Assembly: GCA_942159475.1 (NCBI GenBank) | Contig: OW804097.1 | Coordinates: forward strand, 3,804,685-3,868,684 | Length of the DNA stretch: 64,000 bases | Reading direction: 5' to 3' | Source: Sthenelais limicola | Taxonomy: Eukaryota > Annelida > Polychaeta > Phyllodocida > Sigalionidae | Shown here: positions 12,856 to 25,600 of the stretch, piece by piece | Layout: every line of letters starts with the position of its first letter | Numbering within the stretch: the first letter of the stretch is position 1 | Made by a program: the position numbers and the translations under genes | The notes under the pieces: model-generated | Database searches by the model: none | Told to the model about the DNA's origin: nothing | The model's input: only the letters and a program-made list of their open reading frames with translations

Positions 12856-13488
12856 ATCTCGACTTTTTCTTTTAGTGATTTTATTTTGAAGTAATTTCAA
12901 TTTCTTGATACATCGAAGCAATAGCTGGAGAACAAACCTTATATTACTAATTATCCATTGTCCGACCTTTATTGTATATTCTGAGAAAAAATTTGCTTTT
13001 TTTCTGCGTCGAGCTTGGCCTACCATGCATAGGACACTGTCCTGGGTGTGTGTTTTTTATAATAATGATAGATTTTTATTTCCATAAGACATCTACACAT
13101 GTAAATATAAGTGTGGACTAGAGGTTTAATATGAAGAGATGGATTATTTTTAATACCTGCGATTTTGTCGCGATTTGTGAGGTTAATATACCTTTTTTAT
13201 TTTTGATAATCTTGATAGATTGTCTAGAATAATTTACTTACGTCGTGATATATTTTCTATGTCTACTTTTTCTATTTGATTTAATTAAATCAGTTCTGCG
13301 AATAGTGTATTTTTTGCATAATGTCTGGCTGAATAAAAATCTTAAAACAAACAATACTTGTAATAGAAATAGAAATATTCTATTCCCCCTACCTAGCTTT
13401 CAGCCAGATAGATCGGAAGCACACCTATTATTTTTTTTGCCTAATAGAAATATCAATATTCTCCCCAGCCGCTACTTGCAGGTACAAG

Positions 13489-13620
13489 ATGGCGGGGGTG
13501 TTTAAAGGTCTGGTGGTGAGCATCGTCTACCCTACAGCTGTGTCGGGCAAACACAAGGAGCAACTCAAGAAGAAGGTGACGGCGGCCGGCGGCACCGTCT
13601 CCTACATCGTCACCAGGAAG
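13489..13620 (+). CDS. PARP4: PARP4 exon 1: first half of BRCT domain
   Basis: ATG in good context (ACAAGATGG). 44 codons ending at AAG|GTGAGT, phase 0. It carries the BRCT beginning ([15 protein letters not shown]) and the 'GGTVSYIV' strand. This start is chosen because it sits at the right distance before the BRCT core, and an acceptor-like TTGCAG lies immediately upstream. Confidence 0.85.
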
Positions 13621-16600
13621 GTGAGTAAGAAATTAACAAAGTATTAACTTTCAAGAGCTCTATCTTGCTCCCAGACACAATGATGCGAACTTTGATATCT
13701 ATGTACACTAACAAAAGTAATAAATATCCGGTGTTTGAATTTTTCTTCTTTTTCTTACAAAAATTACATCTTTGCTCCATTCTATTCTTACCATTGAAAA
13801 ATCAAAATTTATCTTCTAATTATGCAACACGTGAAGTTGGTTAGAATGGTAGACAGAGGGTTAGTGCGTAAGAGCTGTCATGGACAGAGGACAGATACAC
13901 ATTCCCACATATGGATCAGATTTTCAGAAAATGTACAATTAGCCTTCACTAATCCTCTCAAATAACCCAAATTTAAGACAAATATGAGCTTCAAAATGCA
14001 GTTTAACATAACAGAACTGATACTTTAAATCACGGCAATACCAAATATACTCAGATATTCCCGGTATTCAGCGATTTTCAGCCTAATTTAGGAGAATTTC
14101 CTAAATGTGTAGAGCTGTCAATTGTACAATCTGACCCATATAACTGTTAACTGTACCGTTATTATATACAAAGGGAAATAAAGTTACTTATATATATTTC
14201 TTTCTTTGTTGACAGTGTGACATGTTGCTGGTGGTGGAAGAGACAGAGAGGGAGGGAATGAAGGTGGAGACAGCGCGCAGGTACGGGGTGCCCGTCATCT
14301 CATTCACCTACGTCACTTCCTGTCTCTCTGCTGGACAGCGTCTGCCTCTGTCAGCCTTCACTGTAGCTGAGGCTGTCCCTAAGGTGGATACCGCCCCTAA
14401 CACAACCAAGGTGGATACTACCCAACACATCACACAAAGTAATGCTATATTCCTTTTTTTGTTGTACAATTTGTTGTAAACTGTTGTTAATCAGATATAT
14501 ATCAGATACAGCAAAAGTCATAACAAATAGAAAGTAATCGTAGAAAATTTCTATGAAAGACTAGCCTTATAAACTTATTTTTAGTTAAAGAACTTTTAAT
14601 CATACATGGAGTTAATTTTTGTAAAAGTTTTATTGCACACAATTACAGGAAATCCTGGTATTCTCATGTAGTACAAGCACAAATATTATCAAAAAGTCGT
14701 ACAGTATATAATTATTGGCAAAGATATGTAATAATTGTTCTCTATACAGCAGTAACACTGCATGGTTCTGAAAAAAATATCGTTATTTTTAATTAGATGA
14801 AGCTTTAAGCATACGTGGAGTTAAATAAAATGTAATAATCGTTCTTAATACGACAGTAACACTGCATGGTTCAGAGAAGAATATCGTTCTCCACCAATAG
14901 TTTCTTGAGAACACAAGTCTTTATTTAACCAGAAAACGTTTGTTTATATCACCTCTATTCGAGAATAAAACGGCCAAAAGTTATCTGCCATATGTAGTGT
15001 CCTCATATTTCATATATTTCGTTTGAAATCATAAAACCACAGTTACAGTAAGGGGAAATGTTTCGACTCTGTAGAGGATATTTCTTATTACTTCCTTCTA
15101 TTGCTAGTGGTTGCTTTTACTACCAATGTTATGTATATTATATTGTTTAAGGTACAGACAAAAAACCTGACAAAGTGGAGGCAGAGAATGAAGAGCAGGA
15201 CATAAATAGCATGCAGTGCTGGGGTTGGGGAGAGAAGGAGAGTCCTCAGTATGACGAGGAGAGCTATGTTATAGCCAAAGCCTCCCTCTACACCAAGCCT
15301 TGTCAGGTGAGTTAGAGCTATGTTATAGCCAAAGCCTCCCTCTACACCAAGCCTTGTCAGGTGAGTTAGAGCTATGTTATAGCCAAAGCCTCCCTCTACA
15401 CCAAGCCTTGTCAGGTGAGTTAGAGCTATGTTATAGCCAAAGCCTCCCTCTACACCAAGCCTTGTCAGGTGAGTTAGAGCTATGTTATAGCCAAAGCCTC
15501 CCTCTACACCAAGCCTTGTCAGGTGAGTTAGAGCTATGTTATAGCCAAAGCCTCCCTCTACACTAAACCGTGTCAGGTGAGTTAGAGCTATGTTATAGCC
15601 AAAGCCTCCCTCTACACCAAGCCTTGTCAGGTGAGTTAGAGCTATGTTATAGCCAAAGCCTCCCTCTACACCAAGCCTTGTCAGGTGAGTTAGAGCTATG
15701 TTATAGCCAAAGCCTCCCTCTACACCAAGCCTTGTCAGGTGAGTTAGAGCTATGTTATAGCCAAAGCCTCCCTCTACACCAAGCCTTGTCAGGTGAGTTA
15801 GAGCTATGTTATAGCCAAAGCCTCCCTCTACACCAAGCCTTGTCAGGTGAGTTAGAGCTATGTTATAGCCAAAGCCTCCCTCTACACTAAACCGTGTCAG
15901 GTGAGTTAGAGCTATGTTATAGCCAAAGCCTCCCTCTACACCAAGCCTTGTCAGGTGAGTTAGAGCTATGTTATAGCCAAAGCCTCCCTCTACACCAAGC
16001 CTTGTCAGGTGAGTTAGAGCTATGTTATAGCCAAAGCCTCCCTCTACACCAAGCCTTGTCAGGTGAGTTAGAGCTATGTTATAGCCAAAGCCTCCCTCTA
16101 CACCAAGCCTTGTCAGGTGAGTTAGAGCTATGTTATAGCCAAAGCCTCCCTCTACACCAAGCCTTGTCAGGTGAGTTAGAGCTATGTTATAGCCAAAGCT
16201 TCCCTCTACACCAAGCCTTGTCAGGTGAGTTAGAGCTATGTTATAGCCAAAGCCTCCCTCTACACCAAGCCTTGTCAGGTGAGTTAGAGCTATGTTATAG
16301 CCAAAGCCTCCCTCTACACCAAGCCTTGTCAGGTGAGTTAGAGCTATGTTATAGCCAAAGCCTCCCTCTACACCAAGCCTTGTCAGGTGAGTTAGAGCTA
16401 TGTTATAGCCAAAGCCTCCCTCTACACCAAGCCTTGTCAGGTGAGTTAGAGCTATGTTATAGCCAAAGCCTCCCTCTACACCAAGCCTTGTCAGGTGAGT
16501 TAGAGCTATGTTATAGCCAAAGCCTCCCTCTACACCAAGGCTTGTCAGGTGAGTTAGAGCTATGTTATAGCCAAAGCCTCCCTCTACACCAAGCCTTGTC

Positions 16601-19600
16601 AGGTGAGTTAGAGCTATGTTATAGCCAAAGCCTGCCTCTACACCAAGCCTTGTCAGGTGAGTTAGAGCTATGTTATAGCCAAAGCCTCCCTCTACACCAA
16701 GCCTTGTCAGGTGAGTTAGAGCTATGTTATAGCCAAAGCCTCCCTCTACACCAAGCCTTGTCAGGTGAGTTAGAGCTATGTTATAGCCAAAGCTTCCCTC
16801 TACACCAAGCCTTGTCAGGTGAGTTAGAGCTATGTTATAGCCAAAGCCTCCCTCTACACCAAGCCTTGTCAGGTGAGTAATGTGCGTTAAGGACAGTACA
16901 CTGCTGTTAAAACTGCGTTCTCGGCTATTACTACGAAAAAAATCGTATAATACGTCGCCCAAGCGGGCGAAAGGAGGTAGAAATAGCACGAATCAATCTT
17001 TAAATCCCACATTAACCATAGTTCCCTAAGCTTGTATAGCATAATCAGAGCATGTAGATTCTAAACTCTGTAGAAATTGATTAAATCGACGAAAGTAGCC
17101 AGCAACTTCGGGCCTGTGCCAAAAGCACCACGTCAGAAATAGGTTTTTCTACCTCTTTTACAAGCGAATACCTCGGACTGCCGCAATTGAATAATGTACA
17201 TACAAAACTATATTTTATTGTCATAATAAATATCTTCTTTTATCTATATTGGTAATTAGTACTATTTTACATTATTTTTGGTGAAATATTGTTAGGATTA
17301 ATCATCTGTCTTCACTGAGGATAGCGACTTACAAATTGTAATGTATGCAGAATACTTTTCAAACATTAAACAAACCAAATTCACTTATATTTCACTCACC
17401 TTTTTTAATATTCGTTTAGAGGCTAGTAATGGATCTATTTATCAATATTCTGCTGCTGTACATATGTTTATATATATAAAATTAAAGTCTAATCACCGAG
17501 AGTGAACGTGTCATAGCCAAAGCCTCCCTCTACATCAACGCCTAGTCAGGGGAGTCCTCATCCACCATTTGGGACCATGAACTATTCCTTTATGAACAAC
17601 ATTAACAACATATTACAACTCTATTCCCACTGGTATTAAATATACTATCTCACAACGAGAAAACTAAGAACATAGATTTCACTGACGTCACAGCCCTGGC
17701 CATGTTTGGGGTCAAACTAGATGCCTATGTATGCTGCGATACTTGAATATACTGTTTTCTGGCTGTTTTAACCTTTACCAGTTTTAATCTGCCTCAGCAA
17801 TACCTTCATGATAGGTTAGATAATCTGCCTTTAGTGTAGTATTACCCAAGTATCTACTCTTGTGAGGTTTATCAACTTTGTTTTGATACCCCCGCCATAG
17901 ACGGCCAGCGTAGCGGTGACCCGAGACATGGCGGCCACTGTGATACCCCAGCCTACTGGGTGACGTCATGTGAAATCTATGTATACCTGACTCTCTCTGT
18001 AAAGATATCGCCCCATAAAGGGAATATTAACACTCAGGAGTACACTGTTCGCTTCATCATGTTATAACTCTGTTTCAACTGTATTAAATATTTTATCTTA
18101 TAAGGAGAATATTCTCATTCAGGAGTATACCTGTCTCTCTCTCTTATAAGCAAGATCTTATGTAAGGAAAGTCCAAAGGGCTTAATCATAGTTATTACTA
18201 TTACACTTATATTTTCTATTAATTTAATTTAATCGCACTTTATTACCCATTCGGCCAGGGTAACGGCAGGGAGAACTGGATGTAATCTAGATGTCTGTAT
18301 ACCTGTTTATCATATGTACTGTTCTATTCTATCATCATATGTACTGTTCTATTCTATTATCATATGTACTGTTCTATTCTATTATCATATGTACTCTTCT
18401 ATTCGATAAATGAAGTAGTTTCTTATCTTATCTTATTGACCCTAAATGATAAGTGAAATGCTAATTTGAATGTTTATGATACACCCAGGAGGCGGGCAGG
18501 CCTGGAGGAGTGTTCTTCTGCTGTATAGAGATCCACGTGGTACAGGAGGAGGGAGAGGAGGAGGGAGAGCACAGGCACAGGATCTACCAGCACACAGGCC
18601 ACATGCTGCACGACAAGGTGAACAGCCACACTTTAACTTTATCTTAATTTGATACACTTTATATATACTTTCTAACACAAATTTAATATAAATTTATCTT
18701 AATTTGATACACTTTATATATACTTTCTAACACAAATTTGATATAACTTTATCTTAATTTGATACACTTTATATATACATTGCAACACATATTTGATATA
18801 ACTTTATCTTAATTTGATACACTTTATATATACATTGTAACACAAATTTGATATAACTTTATCTTAATTTGATACACTTTATATATACATTGTAACACAA
18901 ATTTGATATAACTGTAACTTAATTTGATAGTTATAACAATAATAGATTTTTATTTCTAAATATTATTACAACTAGTGTCTTACAATGTAAAATTAAGAGA
19001 AAGAAATATGACAAGGTGAGCATTTAACATAACTTTAGTTTAACTCTTTCAAGCCCAGCCTCCCCAGGAAATTTTGGGTTAATTTTTAATTATTCCTATA
19101 TCTCAATCAAAACAACAATTTAACACTTATTTTAGACATGAAATCTATATATCATCTAAAAGCATTTTGAATGGAGATTCCTTTGAAAATTATAACTTTT
19201 TAGTGACTTGTGCCTCATTTAACTATAACAATCACATCTACTCTTCGGTGGAATGTTATCATTTTTTGTATTCTATCTAGTATTGTATTCTATCTAGTAG
19301 AATACTAAGGTCATCTTATAGAGTATATTTATTTACAATACTAGTAATTGTCCATCCAAAAATATTACAAACTTTTCATTTCAAAAATAAAAAATACCAA
19401 CTTAAAACATAGAAATACTTATTAGCTACCCTAATGTTTACCACCATTAGAATCGGCTTGATCTCAACTTTTTGAATATGATGATACCTCAAAATCCATT
19501 TTTTGCAACTTATGACTTAGGCCTATTTAACTAAGACCTGTCACTTGTCCTGCTGCAGACACTGGTGGATGACGCCAGGACCTGCTGGTTCCCCGCGTGC

Positions 19601-22600
19601 GCCAGCCTTAGCCTCTCCCTGTATGAGCAACTCATTGAGGCACTCACTGCCCTACACACACAGCTCCCACATACTGCATACTATTACACTATATTGTCTA
19701 TATTGTGCTGCAGACACTGGTGGATGACACAAGGACCTGCTGGTTCCCTGCACGCGCCAGCCTCAGTCTCTCCCTGTATGAGCAACTCATTGAGCCACTC
19801 ACTGCTCAGGGCTTCACCTACAGCTCCCACATACTGAGTGAAGACATAGGCTCCACCAAGTACATACAGGTCAGTGGTCTTATATGTGATGTATATGTGT
19901 CATATGCGTGTATATCTTGACAACAGGGGGCACCACCACGCGGCAGGTGTATCGGTAGTTGCTGTCCAACGCCAGTCTGATCACAGCCACCGATCTGGAT
20001 ACATCACATGAACTGAACTGCTGTTTTTCCTTGTGTCGGTTATACATACATTTGGCAAAATGCCTCATTGTGCAGGTTGTGAAAGGCTCCATAAAAGGCC
20101 ATGTGGAAAATCGGTATGTACCTATGCTCTTGAAGCTATCAAATATTGCAAGGACAATTCTATCGACCCACAGGATTACCGTCAGCATTTGGCCGTGATT
20201 CCTGATTCTGATTTGGATGATACGGACGCTAAGGCTGAGTCTACTAGTACTAGTGCTTTGGACATTTTTATGAAAAAGCAGCAAGAATTGCTGGAATCTC
20301 AATCGGCCAACATGACTAAAATGATGGGTGCCATTTCGTTGCTGGCCACGAACGCTACGGAAATGCCGGGGAAGACACCATTTGTTATTCCTGCTGAATT
20401 GCCCAACTCACAAGTCTGACAAGGTAGAATGACTATGTGTAAACAAGTGTGACCCGGAAGTGACCTCAGTTCTTGCTCCTTTAGACCTTAACCTTAGTGT
20501 GACTTCCGGTAATGGCTGCCGTGGTTCTGATTCTTCTAGTGCGGCCTTATGTACAAAGTTATTTGGGCCTATTTCATCGGAATTTCAACCAACTTGTGAT
20601 TCTTCTACGTTGCAAAGAGTGCGTAGTACTATTGCCCTGCCATATCGTGACGATGGATCCTCTACTCCCTCAGAAAGTGTGGATTTCATTGTTGATGGGG
20701 ACGTAAACAAAGAGTCTACAGCTTCTATCAACTCCTTCGTTGAGATACATCGTGGCGAACCTAGTGACATATACGCTTCGTACGATTGTGATGTTCCTTC
20801 TGGGAATTTTTCTGGACTTCTAGGATAAAACTATGTCCATACTATTGCCGGGTGCCCTTCACAAATGAAACTTGGAATGTGGTTATCTGAATTAGAGCTA
20901 GAAGATGACCTTCAACTCAAACCATGTTTTAATCAGAATTACCTACAGTCTAAACCTTTGTATTCCTTTCATCTGAAACACTGGTCTTGATTTGCCATAA
21001 TTATATCCCAAATTCTTCAGAAGGAGTGCCATAAGATCAACAGTGTAAACTTATACCAGTGTTTGGTTATTGTTATCATAACAGCACTAGTCGAGCTAGT
21101 TGAGCTAACATTGAATGAAACTGGATACTAATTAAGATTGTTTGTTTAAAAATAAGCCAATCCATTGACAAATCATTGCCTAGTCTAGTGAGTTATTTAG
21201 AAAATATTTACAAATGGTAAATTCCTATAATCTCTTTCTTAAGGGTAACTGCAGGAGGAACTCTCTACACTCTCTGCTTCTGTGGGCCACCTGTAAATAG
21301 TAAATAACCCATGTTATGTTTGTACCTTTCAGTACATGCACGTGCGGGCTGCTAACGTTACACTCTCTGCTTCTGTTGGCCTGTAAATAGTAAATAACCC
21401 ATGTTATGTTTGTACCTTTCAGTACATGCACGTGCGGGCTGCTAACGTTACTCTCTCTGCTTCTGTTGGCCTGTAAATAGTAAATAACCCATGTTATGTT
21501 TGTACCTTTCAGTACATGCACGTGCGGGCTGCTAATGTTACACTCTCTGCTTCTGTTGGCCTGTAAATAGTAAATAACCCATGTTATGTTTGTACCTTTC
21601 AGTACATGCACGTGCGGGCTGCTAACGTTACTCTCTCTGCTTCTGTTGGCCTGTAAATAGTAAATAACCCATGTTATGTTTGTACCTTTCAGTACATGCA
21701 CGTGCGGGCTGCTAATGTTACACTCTCTGCTTCTGTGGGCCACCTGTAAATAGTAAATAACCCATGTTATGTTTGTACCTTTCAGTACATGCACGTGCGG
21801 GCTGCTAACGTTACTCTCTCTGCTTCTGTTGGCCTGTAAATAGTAAATAACCCATGTTATGTTTGTACCTTTCAGTACATGCACGTGCGGGCTGCTAACG
21901 TTACACTCTCTGCTTCTGTTGGCCTGTAAATAGTAAATAACCCATGTTATGTTTGTACCTTTCAGTACATGCACGTGCGGGCTGCTAATGTTACACTCTC
22001 TGCTTCTGTTGGCCTGTAAATAGTAAATAACCCATGTTATGTTTGTACCTTTCAGTACATGCACGTGCGGGCTGCTAATGTTACTCTCTCTGCTTCTGTT
22101 GGCCTGTAAATAGTAAATAACCCATGTTATGTTTGTACCTTTCAGTACATGCACGTGCGGGCTGCTAACGTTACTCTCTCTGCTTCTGTTGGCCTGTAAA
22201 TAGTAAATAACCCATGTTATGTTTGTACCTTTCAGTACATGCACGTGCGGGCTGCTAACGTTACTCTCTCTGCTTCTGTTGGCCTGTAAATAGTAAATAA
22301 CCCATGTTATGTTTGTACCTTTCAGTACATGCACGTGCGGGCTGCTAACGTCACACTTTCAGCTTCTGTTGCCAACCTGGTGGATGCTGTGTGGAGGGAG
22401 GGTGTCAGTGTATCACAACATCTTCTCGCTGTCTCCCTTTACTCCCGCTCTTTAGAGCAGGTATGTGAATGTTTATTATCATTGTTTTTATAATTATCTT
22501 CATCTTTCTCATCATGCTTTTGGTTTTTATAGATCATTTATAAAAGCCATGATATTGGTGAAAGGATGTTTGCTATTTTTTTTTATAAAAATGTAGACTG

Positions 22601-25600
22601 CAAGTTTAAGGGGAGAAATAAGTTCTACATTCATTGAAAAGCAGTTTAGAATTAACATAATAATGAGCCCTTATGTCTGCATGTAAACATCATTTTGATA
22701 TAGTTGTATAATTAAAACTTTTAGATTTTTATCTATTATTAGTTATAGTGATATTTTACCAGATAGTGTTGGTTCAGCTCCTACAGCTGGTCCTCCACTA
22801 ACGCCCCTGGCAGTATACATAGTATTCACATGACGTCACCCCAGTCAGCGGCTATCCTCACTGGCAGCCTTACTGTGTGTCTACGCAGAGAGCGGGAGGC
22901 ACCAGATCGGCGGACTTTCCTATTTTGAATGTATCATAATGGCGATTATACTAATTATTCCATCAAGACACTACAAAATGACCATCTAACCTATCAGCAT
23001 ACTTTATATTACATTCAGTAAAACCTTTGGAGGTGAAAACGGCCAGAAAACAGCATTTTTGAGGCTTGTACAACTCATGTCCAGGTAACACTTACAGGGA
23101 CTGACACACGGCATGGTGAGCCGCGGCCTGCGCCGTGACGTCAGTGAATACTATTGCATCTGCTTCTGTTGATGTTTTACAGGTAGAGACAGCAGAGGCA
23201 GTACTTATAGAGATACAGACTTTACTACTGGACCAGGCTAAGCAGGAGAAGGGACAGGAGGAGAAGGGACAGGAGGAGGAGAAGCCGAAGGAGATGGACA
23301 ATAAACTTTTACTAAAATTACAGGTAATTGTTGTTAGATTAAGCTTCTATGTAGACGAAGATCACAGACTTACAGAGGGAAGCCCAGGTTAAAAATACGC
23401 CATGTTTATTTTGGTTATTTTCATGTACATTAGAGATCTTCGTAAGGCTAGAACTGATTGCTTATACCAATGATAATACAACACGATAGAGGCTTGTTAT
23501 ATGACAGTTGTCATGAGAAAACATGTTTGATTTATTGCCATTCTTCAACCATATGTGTGTTATAATATAGCAAAATTAGAATAATTCTTTTTTTTTTTTA
23601 AATTCAGATTCTTTATTCAGGCTTGGTTAACAGTTAGTTTACTGGTCACTCCATTGCCATTTGAACAGTCTAAAATATGTGATTCAAAGTGATTATTATT
23701 AACCCATAACATGTAAATTATAATGCATTTATTGCAGGAGCTATCTGAAGAGTTCTACACAAGTTTGCCTCACAAGGAAGCCGAGCCCATAGTCACCATG
23801 AAGGCGGTTGCTAACAAGAGGGATTTGTGCCAGGTAGGTGACTTTGTTGTGGCTCCTTGCCAAGTTGTAAATTGTGTTCAGAAAGTCATGATAAGCTTCA
23901 TATTGGGCATTATCTCATTGCAAAAATTCCATTTCACATTATAGATGCTAATTGGTACATGTTTCACATGTTTACACAATGACTGCAATAATAATATATA
24001 TATTTAAAGAAATTCCTTACATCTACACAACTGACCACTACTACAAATACACCCTAAATATTTCTGTTGATTACCCTGTAATCTCAAACCAGATGGATTG
24101 GGCATAGATTGTTAGATGAGGTGGTCAGATTTGAGACAGATGAAACTTCATCATTAACTTCAACTTTAATGATCATGAAAACAAACACCAACAAGATTAT
24201 AATCTTGTGAGATTGCGGGATTGGGCATTGGGCATTGTTAGATCAGCTATAGGGTGTTAGATGCAGTACAGGTTGCTAAACAGAAACTGAACAGATGAAA
24301 CTTCAACGTTAATGATAATAAAAACTCCCCAACAATAATATATTGTGAGAATGTGTATTGTGCAGTTGGTGCGTGACATGCTGGGTGTGCGGGAGACTGA
24401 GCAGGGAGAGACGGGGAGCTACCTGGCACTGAGGTGTCACATCAGCGCTATGGAGGACACAGAGGCTGACTACAGCAGGCTGAAACATATGGTGGAGAAC
24501 ACAACCTCACCTGATACTGTGTGAGTACAATCCTTACTTCTGTATAACATATGGTGGAGAACGCAGCCTCACCTGATACTGTGTGAGTACCAGTCCTTAC
24601 TTCTGTATAACATATGGTGGAGAACACAGCCTCACCTGATACTGTGTGAGTACCAGTCCTTACTTCTGTATAACATATGGTGGAGAACACAGCCTCACCT
24701 GGGTGAGTACCAGTCCTCAGGGTTTAACATTTCATGCTGAAGGTAATTATTGTTATGTCATAATACTCGTTTATTCATGCTTGGGGTGGGGGTGGGGTGG
24801 GGGGTACATGAGGGGGTATACTACCGGCTATGAACCATAGCGGGGGGTATACTCCCAATAATAAAAATATAAAAGAAATATAAAGAAATTCAGACAGACA
24901 TAAATACAGTATCATTATATAACAATTATTAACGTTCATGCTCTATGTCCTCACAAGTAATTAAGTGTTAACTGTTTACTGTTTTATGTTTTTATGTAAA
25001 AGGCGTTTTTGCCTTACAGTGTTATTAGTGCTATTCATCACAACTGTATGTTATTGCCTGCAGTGTAAAGGTAGAGCGGGTGTACAGAGTGACCAGGCTG
25101 GGGGAGGACCAGCAGTTCCTGCACACCCTGCACAACAAGCAGCTCCTCTTCCATGCCACCAAACCTGCCAACCTCCTCGGCATCCTCTCCAGGTCAGCCT
25201 TATATATATAGAGAGAAAGGGACGAGCCGGCAATAATTGACAATTTATTGGACTAGATTCGTCCACATAAGCACTCTGCCTACGGCATCGTGCTTATGTG
25301 GACGAATCTCGTCCAATAAATTGTCAATTATTGTTGGCGAGTTCCATTCTATATCTATTATATGTGCATAAAATTTGATCATATGTCATCATATATTACT
25401 GAAAAAATACTAAAGAAGTGTCAGAGAGCCCTGCTGCCCCCTGACAGCCCCGCTGACAGCCCTGCTGACAGTCCTGCACTGTGCGATCATGCAGTATTTA
25501 GGTCTACTTATATTGTTGACTTAAAATGTTCATAACGCAGCCATTTCTTGAGCTACACTAATAAAATTTATATCATTCAATAGAGAATTTAATGCTCTAT

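Noticed and set aside
15088..16989. 633-codon minus-strand ORF and several plus ORFs in the 54-bp array
   Set aside because: The period is 18 codons, so any stop-free frame repeats. The residues are low-complexity copies, and the region is explained by exon 3 and its donor repeats.
21225..22334. 369-codon minus-strand ORF
   Set aside because: By-product of the 90-bp acceptor array (30 codons per unit).
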